DNA of 22,721 bases, from the NCBI GenBank assembly GCA_015232735.1, contig JADFZC010000006.1, forward strand, positions 1-22,721. Direction: 5' to 3'. The notes beneath the pieces were generated by a model that did no database searches, was not told the DNA's origin, and worked only from the letters and a program-made list of their open reading frames with translations. Position 1 is the stretch's first letter; every line of letters begins with the position of its first letter. The translations under genes and the position numbers were made by a program. Below are positions 1 through 8,164 of this stretch, one piece after another. The stretch comes from Oligoflexales bacterium. Its GTDB lineage: Bacteria > Bdellovibrionota > Oligoflexia > Oligoflexales > Oligoflexaceae.

Positions 1-27
1 GAGGTTTAAAGCCTCTCCTGATTCGAC

Positions 28-54
28 ACCCGGTCCTTCAGGGCCGGGTTTACA
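28..54 (+). terminator. Strong GC hairpin before comF (possible terminator of an upstream gene)
   Basis: Bases 28-36 (ACCCGGTCC) pair with 41-49 (GGGCCGGGT) around a TTCA loop, giving nine pairs including one G-T wobble. The 3' side is followed only by a short T run (TTTAC), so termination would be modest. The preceding gene lies outside the window. The hairpin sits just ahead of the comF ribosome binding site and could equally shape the 5' leader of comF. Confidence 0.45.
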
Positions 55-77
55 TGACAGGATTTTTGGAGAAAGAG

Positions 78-869
78 ATGTTTTGTGTCAGCTGTTCGAG
101 GATGATCTCATTTTCATTGGGAAGTCGTAAAAAATTTTGCACAAGCTGTGACGAGGCGATCAGGCGCTATAGGATATTTGAGGGGGGATATATACGTTCC
201 GGGGGTGTGGACGGAGCGAATTCTCACGAAGTTTTAATACTTTATGAATATCACGGACTCGTAAGAAAACTCATTCTGAATGCAAAGGTCCGGTGTGAGT
301 ATAATGCCCTGAAGGCGATTTTGGATTTGGGTCATGAGAGAGAAGAGACGGACGGGCTTTCTGAATGGGCGAGAATCATAATGGAAGTCCCTTCGAGTTT
401 TTGGGGGCGCTATCACGGGAAATATGATATTGCAGGAGTTTTTGCAAGGCAGCTGGCTTTTAGAGCTGGAAAAAAATATGTTCAGGGTCCCTCAAAGCTT
501 TACTGGCGGACCAGAAAAAGGGCCATGGACAGGGATAAGGAAAGCAGTCCGGCCGGTAAAGCATTTCCCTTTCAGAAGATGATGTCTGAAAGTTTTAAAA
601 AAAAATTAGAAATATTGGGGGCTTCAAAAAAATATTCATCCAGGCGCATTCTTGTTGTTGACGATATTGTCACGAGCGGTTTCACTATGTCCCTGATGGC
701 AGGGGAACTTGAAGGGTGGGATGTGAAATTTCTGGCTTTTGCGGGCCCGGATGTTTCCAAAACAACTAGTAGTAAATGGTTATCAAAACATGAACCAAAA
801 CGTGAACATGACAATATTGGATCAGCAGTCTTTCGAGAGGTTGACCCCGATGATGAGACAATATTTTGA
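78..869 (+). CDS. ComF-family phosphoribosyltransferase-like protein
   Basis: The 263-residue protein opens with a four-cysteine zinc ribbon (C3-x2-C6, C21-x2-C24). It then has the ComF-type segment YHGLVRKLILNAK and, near residues 193-203, the PRPP-binding loop VVDDIVTSGFT, with the acidic pair and T-S-G expected of type I phosphoribosyltransferases. In Gram-positives ComFC aids DNA uptake in natural competence; in most other bacteria its role and substrate are unknown. The ATG at 78 is chosen over the one at 54 because GGAG (68-71) lies six bases upstream and the protein then begins at the zinc ribbon. The middle of the protein is divergent. The last ~25 residues lie beyond the usual end of the fold and are read through the 5' end of mutS, so the two genes share DNA in different frames. 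Competence itself cannot be claimed from this gene. Confidence 0.82.
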   Translation: MFCVSCSRMISFSLGSRKKFCTSCDEAIRRYRIFEGGYIRSGGVDGANSHEVLILYEYHGLVRKLILNAKVRCEYNALKAILDLGHEREETDGLSEWARIIMEVPSSFWGRYHGKYDIAGVFARQLAFRAGKKYVQGPSKLYWRTRKRAMDRDKESSPAGKAFPFQKMMSESFKKKLEILGASKKYSSRRILVVDDIVTSGFTMSLMAGELEGWDVKFLAFAGPDVSKTTSSKWLSKHEPKREHDNIGSAVFREVDPDDETIF

Positions 870-3534
870 GTTGAAGGCAAGGGTTCCTGATTCTATCCTG
901 TTTTTCAGGATGGGCGATTTCTTTGAGATTTTTGGAGATGATGCATTGCTTGTCGCGCCAAAATTGGAGATCGTGCTGACAAGCAGGGAGCGTGGCGGCG
1001 GTGAAGACCGGATTCCATTTTGCGGGGTTCCGCATCATAGCGCAAAGAATTACTGGCTGAAACTTTTAAGGATGGGATACAAAGTCACAATCGCCGATCA
1101 GGTGGAAAACGCTGATGAGGCCAAGGGGCTGGTAAAGAGGGACATAACGAGAATCATCACGCCTGGATGCATAGACGAGCTTGAGGGGCTTGAGCAGGAC
1201 TCACCCAATTATCTGATGGCCTTCTATGAGGAGCCTTCCACAAGATCGATGGCTGCGGTTGTTGCCGATATTTCTACGGGTGAGCTGAGATGCGGAAATA
1301 TATCTGGTCAGGATGCCATATGCCCCCTTGTTGAGAGATTTCGCCCTAGGGAGGTTCTCTTCAGAAAGTTTTTTTTCACCGATGCTGCAAGGCTTTTGGA
1401 AAGATATACACAGTACAGCCGGCTTTCGTTCGGAGAACTGCCTGAATCGATCCTGAGGGATCAAACCGGACAGGATGAGATTTTCAGAAGGGTGTTTCAG
1501 GGGGCATCCATCGAGGATTGCAGTTCAGAGAATGTTTGTGGCGGCCGGGCTCTTATAGCTTCAGTACTGACATATATTGAGAGTCTGCATTCCAGTATCG
1601 ATCAGTTTCTTTGCATAAAACCGCTTCAGGATCGGGATACGATGGTGCTTGATGAAATAGCGGTCAGGGATCTTGAAATTTTCGAGACTGTCAGAAGAAG
1701 ATCGAAGGAAGGGAGCATTTTTAATGAGATAAACAGGACATTGACTCCAATGGGAGCGAGGCTTTTGCGCCATGGTCTGGCAAGTCCGTTTTTGGACAGG
1801 AAAAAAATAGAGGAGAGACAGTCAGGGGTGGAGTTTCTCCTTGCGGCGGACTTTCAGCTTGTTGACAGATTGAGGGGGGAACTAAAAAGCACGCCGGATC
1901 TTGAGCGGATAATAACGAGGGTGATAGGGAAGAGAGCCAGTCCCCTTGAGATAACCAGAATGAAAGCGGTACTGGAAAAGGCCAGAGGCGTATCAGCGAT
2001 TTTTTCAGAGGTCAGCATACCGGGTGATAATCCGATTTCCCTGGCTGCGAAGGATATTATGGCTTTCAGGAGGCCTTTGGATCTTTTGGAAAGCGCCGTT
2101 TCCGACCTGCCCGGCAGTCTTGGAGGTAATCTTGATGTTTTCAAACCGGGATATGACAGCCTGCTTGATAAAAAGAGGCAGCTGTCCAGGAGCGGCGAGG
2201 ATGAGGTCTCCAGATATGAGCAAAGGCTTCGTGAGGAGACATCCATATCCAGTTTAAAAATCAAGAATCATAAAACGTTTGGTTTTTTGATAGAGGTGAC
2301 AAAGCCGAACCTCTCAAAAGTTCCTGATTGTTTTATCAGACGGCAGACAATGGTAAATTGCGAGCGTTTTATCACAATGGAACTTGAGGAGATGGGGGCC
2401 CAGCTGCTTTCAGCAAATGAGGATGCTCTTCAGAGGGAAATGGAACTTTACGACGATCTCCTGTCGAAACTGGCTCGCCATAAGGAGGAATACGGAGCCA
2501 TCTCAAGAGGATTGGCTCATATAGATCTGCTCGTATCCTTTGCTTTCAAGGCGCGGGAATCCTCATATTGCCGTCCTGTGTTTTCCGAGGACGGTTCGCT
2601 TTGTCTTCTGGCTTCACGACATCCGGTTGTGGAGCAGTTTGTGGGGACACATCAGTTTGTTCCAAATGATGTTTACATTTCAGGTTCTGCCCGGCATCTT
2701 TTGATTACAGGTCCCAACATGGCTGGAAAATCAACGGTGATGAGACAGACGGCGATAGCCGCGATATTGCATCAGATTGGATCCTTTGTTCCTGCGGCCG
2801 AAGCCAGGATTCCAATTTTTGATCGCATTTTTACGAGGGTTGGTGCTGCTGATGACCTTTCCATGGGGCAGTCGACATTCATGGTGGAGATGTCAGAGGC
2901 GGCACATATTTTAAGGGGAGCCAGCGAGAGAAGCCTTGTGATACTTGATGAGGTTGGTCGGGGAACTTCCACGCAGGATGGGATGTCGATAGCGGCGGCG
3001 ATCTTTGAAGATCTTGTTTTGCGCGTCGATTGCTATACCCTTTTTGCGACGCATTATCATGAACTTGTGCCTTTCATGGAGAAGTTCTCCCAGGTGAGGA
3101 CTGTTCAGACAGAGGTGATAGAAAAAGGTGGAAGGATCAGTTTTACCCATAGACTGATCGAGGGGGCAAGCGGCAGCAGTTTCGGGATCGAGGTCGCAAA
3201 GATAGCCGGTCTGCCGGCTTCAGTGATCGACAGAGCGAAATTGTTTCTTAACGAGGGGGATGTTTCGCCTCGGAAAGGTGGAAAATTGAAAAAAATTCAA
3301 AAATCGCCTCCTTTGGAAAATCAGAGATTTGGTTTTTTCGGCGGTGAAAGAAGTTGTGAAATCAGTTCGAGGATTGAGCGTAATATCTTGGAAAAAATAA
3401 GAAAAGTAAATATTTATCAAACGACTCCGATTCAGGCGTTAAACCTGTTGAGCGATTTAAAGCTAATATGTGATAATGGTGAAAAGGGGGATTTTTGTTC
3501 AAATAATCTTTTTGATATTGAAACGGTTTCTTAA
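790..3534 (+). CDS. mutS: DNA mismatch repair protein MutS
   Basis: MutS recognises mispaired and unpaired bases and recruits MutL through its ATPase cycle. The N-terminal domain carries the mismatch-wedging Phe-x-Glu motif in GDFFEIF (about residues 42-48). The ATPase domain has Walker A GPNMAGKST (about 641-649), the STFMVEM signature, Walker B LVILDEVGRGTST (about 716-728) and the ATHYHEL switch. The C-terminal tail ends in the usual TTPIQALNLLSDLK segment. Length (about 914 residues) is normal to slightly long. The start is uncertain: the frame is open back to a TTG at 739, and ATGs occur at 790, 808 and 850. Family alignment, in which roughly 10-15 residues precede the conserved TPMMRQY, favours 790 or 808. 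GAGAGG (835-840) would serve the ATG at 850, but that would cut off the conserved TP. The gene overlaps the end of the comF-like gene by 62-80 bases, implying translational coupling. Confidence 0.96.
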   Translation: MNQNVNMTILDQQSFERLTPMMRQYFELKARVPDSILFFRMGDFFEIFGDDALLVAPKLEIVLTSRERGGGEDRIPFCGVPHHSAKNYWLKLLRMGYKVTIADQVENADEAKGLVKRDITRIITPGCIDELEGLEQDSPNYLMAFYEEPSTRSMAAVVADISTGELRCGNISGQDAICPLVERFRPREVLFRKFFFTDAARLLERYTQYSRLSFGELPESILRDQTGQDEIFRRVFQGASIEDCSSENVCGGRALIASVLTYIESLHSSIDQFLCIKPLQDRDTMVLDEIAVRDLEIFETVRRRSKEGSIFNEINRTLTPMGARLLRHGLASPFLDRKKIEERQSGVEFLLAADFQLVDRLRGELKSTPDLERIITRVIGKRASPLEITRMKAVLEKARGVSAIFSEVSIPGDNPISLAAKDIMAFRRPLDLLESAVSDLPGSLGGNLDVFKPGYDSLLDKKRQLSRSGEDEVSRYEQRLREETSISSLKIKNHKTFGFLIEVTKPNLSKVPDCFIRRQTMVNCERFITMELEEMGAQLLSANEDALQREMELYDDLLSKLARHKEEYGAISRGLAHIDLLVSFAFKARESSYCRPVFSEDGSLCLLASRHPVVEQFVGTHQFVPNDVYISGSARHLLITGPNMAGKSTVMRQTAIAAILHQIGSFVPAAEARIPIFDRIFTRVGAADDLSMGQSTFMVEMSEAAHILRGASERSLVILDEVGRGTSTQDGMSIAAAIFEDLVLRVDCYTLFATHYHELVPFMEKFSQVRTVQTEVIEKGGRISFTHRLIEGASGSSFGIEVAKIAGLPASVIDRAKLFLNEGDVSPRKGGKLKKIQKSPPLENQRFGFFGGERSCEISSRIERNILEKIRKVNIYQTTPIQALNLLSDLKLICDNGEKGDFCSNNLFDIETVS

Positions 3535-3596
3535 ATGGCAAAAAGAAAAGAGATGTTCATGAATATGCAATGTCTTGTTTTTTTTGTGAAAAAAAA

Positions 3597-3625
3597 TTAT
3601 GATTTTACTTCAATGTCATTATAAA
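3597..3625 (+). promoter_or_regulatory. Possible promoter for the dksA-family gene
   Basis: A good -10 element TATAAA (3620-3625) is preceded after 17 bases by TTATGA (3597-3602), a weak -35 match. It lies in the A/T-rich gap between mutS and the dksA-family gene, about 40 bases ahead of the start codon. The weak -35 keeps confidence low. Confidence 0.3.
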
Positions 3626-3666
3626 CTAGAAGTTTCTACCTTGTTGTGACGGAAAGGGGATATGCT

Positions 3667-4107
3667 ATGGCTGAGAAAGACAATGATAAAGCAGGTACCG
3701 TGCCGGCCCATGAACATTTTACCAGGGAAGAACTTGAACATTTTCGTACGTTACTGCTTAAAGAGAAGGCATTTCTTCTGGAGAAGTCTGAAGAGCGTGT
3801 CAAGAGTGGAAACATTGAGCTTGACAAGAACGAGATGCTTGATGAAGTGGACCTGGCCTCCGTTACTACCGAGCAGGATCTGACATTCAAACTTCTTGAT
3901 AGAGACAGAAAGCTGCTCAGGGCTATCGAGCATGCCTTGGAAAAGATCGATACCGGTGAGTTCGGGTATTGTGAAGGGACCGGGGAGTTGATTCCCAAAA
4001 GAAGGCTTGAGGTCAGGCCATGGTGTCGGCATAGCGTCAAGTACAAGGAGCACCTGGAGCGTATGAAGAAGACAGGGCGCGGTGTCGGGGATGAAGAGGT
4101 CGAATGA
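3667..4107 (+). CDS. dksA: DksA/TraR-family RNA polymerase-binding regulator, two-cysteine type
   Basis: DksA proteins enter the RNA polymerase secondary channel and, with ppGpp, adjust transcription of rRNA and amino-acid genes. The 146-residue length matches the family (151 in E. coli). The coiled-coil tip motif DxxDxA is intact as DEVDLA (residues 59-64). The zinc-finger region FGYCEGTGELIPKRRLEVRP keeps the RRLExRP core. It has only two of the four classical cysteines (C102 and C120; the partner positions are Thr and Ser), so this is a C-poor form that probably does not bind zinc in the standard way. The ATG at 3667 is chosen because AAGGGGA sits six bases upstream; the frame is open to a GTG at 3646. 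The gene stands alone between mutS and a bidirectional terminator. A DksA-like paralogue with another role is possible. Confidence 0.88.
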   Translation: MAEKDNDKAGTVPAHEHFTREELEHFRTLLLKEKAFLLEKSEERVKSGNIELDKNEMLDEVDLASVTTEQDLTFKLLDRDRKLLRAIEHALEKIDTGEFGYCEGTGELIPKRRLEVRPWCRHSVKYKEHLERMKKTGRGVGDEEVE

Positions 4108-4113
4108 TCAAAA

Positions 4114-4147
4114 CAAAAAAAGCTGCCGTTCGGCAGCTTTTTTTTTC
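4114..4147 (+). terminator. Bidirectional intrinsic terminator between dksA and the lipoprotein gene
   Basis: A perfect stem AGCTGCC (4121-4127) / GGCAGCT (4132-4138) with loop GTTC is flanked by an A run on the left (4114-4121) and nine T on the right (4138-4146). It therefore reads as an intrinsic terminator on both strands. It ends the + strand dksA transcript and, on the - strand, directly follows the lipoprotein stop codon (4146-4148). Confidence 0.92.
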
Positions 4148-5378
4148 AGTTCGTACAAAAACTGTAGGTGGTTGACGTAATATCTTTATAGGCGGCGCAA
4201 AGCTCGGTTTTTGTTGCCTTGTTCTCAGGCTGGTTAAGAGTTTTCTGCATATCGGGGGTTATTTGTTTTTGTATTGATTCGCCCATGGTCGAAGTCAACT
4301 GTTCCTTGATGGCCTTAGCACCTGAATTTTCAGGAGAAGAAGAACCGCTGGATGATTTTGCTTTTTTTGCAAGTTCATCTTTTTTTGCCCTTAATGTTGA
4401 AAGGGCGTTATTTATAGTCTTTGTTACTTCTTGGGGAATGCCGGGAATTGTCGCAAACGATTTTCCTATTGTTTCCATATCGTTGAACAGGGCTGTCAGC
4501 ATGGAGTTTTTTTCATCCGTACCGGTTGTGGGGAGGACGATATTGAGGACTTCATTGACAGAGCTGATGGATTTTACATAACTTTTGATTGTGTCGATAT
4601 CTCTTCCGGTTTTTTGTCCAAGATTCGTAATCACCTTGTCAATATTTGTCATGATAGGCAGCATGACTGCATTGAAGGCAATGGCCTCTCCCAGATGGGC
4701 AAGGGCAAAAAGAAAATTTGATTTGGCGCTTAATTTTTTTGTGATGGTTGCCGGGGGGCAGTTTGCGGCACTATGCCTGTCGTCAACGACTTCACCTGTG
4801 AGCTTTGCACCATCCTGGACAAAGGGGCAGATGGATTTGATGGCATTATTTATATTTATAAGCGTTTGAGAGACACTTCTTGCCTCAGGGGCTGTTTTTG
4901 GCAGGCGCAGTTCAACCCCCTCAAGGGTCTTTGTTACGCCCTTTAAATTTTCCAGATCATCAGCATTTACAATCAGTGACTGGTATTTCTCCAGGGTGGC
5001 ACTTGTTTCCGTGCTTGTTGCCAGAAGCTCATAATCCTCGCCCCTTAATTTGGCGGTTGTTTTATCGGCATTGCTTACATCAATGAGCTTGGAAGCGATG
5101 TTGAATGTTTCAAGCCCTGCCAGCGCAAGATAAGAATATCCCAGGAGCACGGCGGCTTTTTCGTTGTTAGGGTTAAAGTCAAGCACCTCAGCCGCTATCT
5201 GCTGTGATTCGACATAATTTCCCTCGTCATATTTTTTCTCACCCTCCTTGAGCAGATAGTCGATGGCTTTTTTATCTCCCTTTGAGTAAAACATTTTATT
5301 CAAGTTTCCGCCTTCGGAGCATCCAATTAGAAGTAATGTCAAAAGAAGCATTAAAAAAAAGTAAATGGAATTTTTCAT
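4146..5378 (-). CDS. Predicted outer-membrane lipoprotein with TPR-like N-terminus, function unknown
   Basis: The ATG at 5378 has AAGGA seven bases upstream. The 410-residue product starts with a short basic end, a hydrophobic stretch and the lipobox LIG-C with the lipidated Cys at about residue 20. Ser follows at +2, so E. coli rules would sort it to the outer membrane. Residues about 48-85 (YDEGNYVESQQIAAEVLDF, then NPNNEKAAVLLGYSYLALA) look like one or two TPR helices pairs. The rest is mostly helical, with a Lys/Ser-rich linker (KKAKSSSGSSS) before the C-terminus. Four cysteines lie outside the lipobox (SICPF, NCPP, ELCAA, SFCTN), enough for two disulfides in the periplasm. It is last in a - strand run after pcrA and ftsB-like genes, 24 bases downstream of the latter. 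I do not recognise a specific family. A scaffold or envelope-assembly role is only a guess. Confidence 0.8.
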   Translation of the reverse strand: MKNSIYFFLMLLLTLLLIGCSEGGNLNKMFYSKGDKKAIDYLLKEGEKKYDEGNYVESQQIAAEVLDFNPNNEKAAVLLGYSYLALAGLETFNIASKLIDVSNADKTTAKLRGEDYELLATSTETSATLEKYQSLIVNADDLENLKGVTKTLEGVELRLPKTAPEARSVSQTLININNAIKSICPFVQDGAKLTGEVVDDRHSAANCPPATITKKLSAKSNFLFALAHLGEAIAFNAVMLPIMTNIDKVITNLGQKTGRDIDTIKSYVKSISSVNEVLNIVLPTTGTDEKNSMLTALFNDMETIGKSFATIPGIPQEVTKTINNALSTLRAKKDELAKKAKSSSGSSSPENSGAKAIKEQLTSTMGESIQKQITPDMQKTLNQPENKATKTELCAAYKDITSTTYSFCTN

Positions 5379-5402
5379 AATCAAATCCTTTTTGAAAATG
5401 GT

Positions 5403-5672
5403 CTATTCGTCGGGAAAGAAAATGATTCGCTCGTTTTCTTCTTTTAGATGATACTTGTCCCTGAGAACCTTTCGTGCGTAACTCGGAGAATGTTTTAATT
5501 TGATGATCTCTTTTTGGAGCGCCTCGTTTTCCTGTTCAAGTGATGAAACAGTGTTTTCCAAAATCTCCCTGCTGTTTTTCAACTGAAAATAGGTTTTTAT
5601 CGAGCTTTTGCCCCGCACGGTGCCAAGACCGAGGACTACAAGTCCAAATGCGAACAGTATTTTGATCCACAT
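5403..5672 (-). CDS. FtsB/DivIC-family septum formation initiator
   Basis: This is an 89-residue bitopic membrane protein. A single hydrophobic segment (about residues 3-20, WIKILFAFGLVVLGLGTV) is followed by a coiled coil (about 35-60, NTVSSLEQENEALQKEI). The family's closing motif is present: YARKVLRDKYHLKEENE then RIIFFPDE, matching the usual 'YaEkvARekL.l...ge.if.fp'. In the divisome FtsB pairs with FtsL and FtsQ and activates septal wall synthesis. GGGAG lies about 12 bases before the ATG, a long spacing. It precedes the lipoprotein gene by 24 bases, probably in one transcript. In other bacteria this gene often follows enolase; here it follows pcrA after a 183-base gap that contains repeated TGGTWA motifs. 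Confidence 0.85.
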   Translation of the reverse strand: MWIKILFAFGLVVLGLGTVRGKSSIKTYFQLKNSREILENTVSSLEQENEALQKEIIKLKHSPSYARKVLRDKYHLKEENERIIFFPDE

Positions 5673-5785
5673 GGGGCTTTGGTGCTCCCTTATCGGTTTT
5701 TTTTTATTATTTTATCACGAAAGGATCAGAGGCAGGTAGTTTCCCGGCTAGGAGGAAGCAGATTCGGCTTTACGATCCTATGAAG

Positions 5786-5854
5786 TGGTTATGCAAGGGA
5801 TGTTGGTATCAAGTGGTAAAAAGGAATGGTTATCATATGAAAATGAATGGTTAT
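5786..5854. repeat. Phased TGGTTAT/TGGTWA repeats ahead of ftsB-like gene
   Basis: TGGTTAT occurs at 5786-5792, 5827-5833 and 5848-5854, with start-to-start distances of 41 and 21 bases, close to four and two helical turns. The last two copies share the 10-mer GAATGGTTAT exactly (5824-5833, 5845-5854). Two related TGGTA sites lie between (5804, 5814). The gap from the pcrA stop to the ftsB-like start (5673-5855) holds nothing else I can identify apart from a T-rich stretch at 5698-5713. A regulator binding array is one reading; chance in A/T-rich DNA is another. Confidence 0.35.
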
Positions 5855-5855
5855 G

Positions 5856-8045
5856 TTAAATTTTAATAACTTCCAGCCAGGAAGGACGAATTTTCCTGAG
5901 TCCGAACTCATAAAATTGAACCACCACCTTTTTGCTGTCGAAATTGTCATCGAACCCTTTTACCACGCCCTTGCCATATGTCGGATGGCAGACGATGCTT
6001 CCTTCCTTAAGATCATCTATTGGAATTTTGGATTTGATATCGTGGTCTTGACCCTTGGCTTCAACGGCAGATTCATTGTTAAATGAAATGACTCTGGGGG
6101 TTGAAAAGGAATCTCCGAATTCCGCCTCGGAGGAATATTTCAGATATTTCTTCGGAATTTCCTTCAGGAAACGTGAAGGGTCGTTGATATGCGAAGTGTT
6201 GAAGGTCTGCCGTGTTCTTGCGTTTACAAGTGTCAGCTTTTTTTTGGCTCTTGTCATCCCTACATAAAAAAGCCTTCTCTCCTCCTCGATATCTTTTTGC
6301 TTGTCCAGGCTGTTTTTATGAGGGAGAAGCCCGTCTTCGACCCCTGTGATATAAACCCTGTCGTATTCAAGACCCTTTGCCATGTGCAGCGTCATGAGTG
6401 AAACGCCGGTTATTGTCTCATCATCCTCGGTGCTTTTAACGAGCGTTATGGCGTTCAGCCAGTCGAGGAGCGAATCATCGGGATTGCTTTTATGGTATTC
6501 GGTCAAAGCCGATCCCAGTTCATGGATATTTTCAAGCTTGTCATTGTACTGGTCTGGAAATTTCTTCTTGAGGTATTCCTTGTAATCCGTCGCTCCGAGA
6601 AGTATTTCAATGACCCTGTCAACAGGGGATGACAGGATATCTTTTCTTAGAGCTTTTATAAGGTCACAGAAATAATTCAGTTTGGGGCCTATCCTTTCAT
6701 AGGATTCTTCAGCCATTCGCATGATTGTTCTCATAAGTGGAAGATTTCGTTTTCTCGCCTCCTCCTCTATGGTTTCAATCGCTTTTGATCCAAGACCTCT
6801 GGTGGGAACGTTCAGTATCCTTCTGAGGCTGGCCTCGTCGTCTTCATTTACCAATAATCTCAAATATGCAAGCAGATCCTTTATCTCAAGACGGTTGTAG
6901 AACTCAAGCGTCCCGAAGATCGTATAGGGGATATTTTTTCTGGTAAGATACTCCTCGAACGATCGCGACTGGGCGTTTGTCCTGTAAAAGATGGAGACCT
7001 GGTCATATTTAAATTGATTTCTTTCATCCTGGATTTTGCTGACTACCCAGTGGGCTTCCATGTCGCTGGATACCTCCCTTCGATATTCGATAAGATCTCC
7101 GGGCGGGCTTTTTGAAAAGAGGGTCTTGGGAGCCCTTGTCTTATTATTGGAGATGAGCGTGTTTGCCGCATCCACTATGTTTGCCGTACAACGGTAGTTC
7201 TGATCCAGGGTTATTATCCTGGCGTCTGGGAAAATATTCTTGAAATTCAAGATGTTTGAGGGAGACGCCCCCCTCCAGCTGTAGATGGACTGGTCGTCGT
7301 CGCCCACGACAAACAGATTCCGGTGTTTTTCGGACAGGATTCTGACGAGCTCAAATTGTGTCTGGTTCGTATCCTGAAATTCATCGACAAGAATGTACCT
7401 GTATCTGTTTTGCATCCTCTCCCTGATGTCTTTATGATCTCTCAGAAGAACCAGGATATGGAGCAGAAGGTCTCCAAAATCCATTGCGTTGCTGCTTGCC
7501 AGGGCTTCCTGGTACATCTTGTATATTGCGACGGCTCCGCTTGGAATCTTCCTGCCGAAGTAGTCGTCGATTTTCCCCTGGTCTGACGGAAGAAAAGCGT
7601 TCATTTTTGCTGTCAGGATGAATGACTTTATTGATTGAAGCAGAACTGCGGGGTCACCGCTTATATTTGCCGTTTTGATTATTCTTTTCAGGGTGGTGGT
7701 TGAATCATAGTCATCGTAGATCGTAAAATTCGAATCAAATCCAAGGTGTGAGGCATATTCCCTGAGCCACCTCGCAGAGGCGGAATGAAAGGTGGAGATA
7801 AGGGAACTGCCGGCGTCTTTGCATAGAAGCTGAACTCTTGCCCGCATCTCTCCCGCCGCTTTGTTGGTAAAGGTTACGGCCAGAATCTCCCAGGGTTTTA
7901 CACCGGAGTTGATCAGGTGCGCGATTCTTGTCGTAATGACCCGCGTCTTGCCGCTTCCAGCCCCTGCAAAAACAACAAGAGGTCCTTCCTTATGCAGGAC
8001 GGCCAGCTTTTGTGAGCCGTTTAATTCTTCCAGTAGTTGGTTCAA
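5856..8045 (-). CDS. pcrA: UvrD/PcrA-type superfamily 1A DNA helicase
   Basis: This is a 3'-5' DNA helicase of the UvrD/PcrA/Rep group, acting in excision repair, replication restart and removal of RecA filaments. The 729-residue length fits. Visible motifs: Q motif LNGSQKLAV (8-16), Walker A AGAGSGKT (27-34), motif II DEFQDTN (220-226), motif III QSIYSWRGA (251-259), motif IV QNYRC, motif V TLHMAKGLEYDRVYITGVE and motif VI RRLFYVGMTRAKK. The C-terminal 50 residues (GSIVCHPTYGKGVVKGF, then VVVQFYEFGLRKI) form the Tudor-like domain by which PcrA/UvrD contacts RNA polymerase. The start is TTG at 8045 with AAGG seven bases upstream; no in-frame ATG lies near. It sits 119 bases after the glmU-like gene on the same strand. 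Confidence 0.96.
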   Translation of the reverse strand: MNQLLEELNGSQKLAVLHKEGPLVVFAGAGSGKTRVITTRIAHLINSGVKPWEILAVTFTNKAAGEMRARVQLLCKDAGSSLISTFHSASARWLREYASHLGFDSNFTIYDDYDSTTTLKRIIKTANISGDPAVLLQSIKSFILTAKMNAFLPSDQGKIDDYFGRKIPSGAVAIYKMYQEALASSNAMDFGDLLLHILVLLRDHKDIRERMQNRYRYILVDEFQDTNQTQFELVRILSEKHRNLFVVGDDDQSIYSWRGASPSNILNFKNIFPDARIITLDQNYRCTANIVDAANTLISNNKTRAPKTLFSKSPPGDLIEYRREVSSDMEAHWVVSKIQDERNQFKYDQVSIFYRTNAQSRSFEEYLTRKNIPYTIFGTLEFYNRLEIKDLLAYLRLLVNEDDEASLRRILNVPTRGLGSKAIETIEEEARKRNLPLMRTIMRMAEESYERIGPKLNYFCDLIKALRKDILSSPVDRVIEILLGATDYKEYLKKKFPDQYNDKLENIHELGSALTEYHKSNPDDSLLDWLNAITLVKSTEDDETITGVSLMTLHMAKGLEYDRVYITGVEDGLLPHKNSLDKQKDIEEERRLFYVGMTRAKKKLTLVNARTRQTFNTSHINDPSRFLKEIPKKYLKYSSEAEFGDSFSTPRVISFNNESAVEAKGQDHDIKSKIPIDDLKEGSIVCHPTYGKGVVKGFDDNFDSKKVVVQFYEFGLRKIRPSWLEVIKI

Positions 8046-8102
8046 TTGTCCGCCTTTCTATTCGTTGGCACCTTATGTGAAAGCGCCTTTCGACATATCC
8101 AA

Positions 8103-8119
8103 AGCAAGCCAGGCTTGCT
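8103..8119. other. Perfect inverted repeat between glmU-like gene and pcrA
   Basis: AGCAAGCC (8103-8110) and GGCTTGCT (8112-8119) are exact inverted repeats around a single A. No T run follows on either side, so it does not look like an intrinsic terminator. It could be an operator-sized dyad or an mRNA processing hairpin. It lies in the 119-base gap between the two - strand genes. Confidence 0.35.
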
Positions 8120-8164
8120 GCCTGCATAGGATCTGTCATGAGTACTCAATATGTTCCAAACAGA

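Noticed and set aside
739..789. TTG at 739 as the mutS start
   Set aside because: It would add 17 residues absent from MutS proteins and deepen the comF overlap to 131 bases. The later ATGs fit the family better.
1854..2264. Long antisense open frames opposite mutS, and similar ones opposite alr (10558-10935) and the mutase
   Set aside because: They lie fully inside strongly conserved genes on the other strand, have no ribosome sites and no recognisable protein features.
3535..3624. A 29-codon ORF directly after the mutS stop, and an 8-bp T/A inverted repeat at 3578-3596
   Set aside because: The ORF is low-complexity Lys/Phe-rich with no ribosome site. The repeat is made only of T and A runs and is likely chance in A/T-rich DNA.
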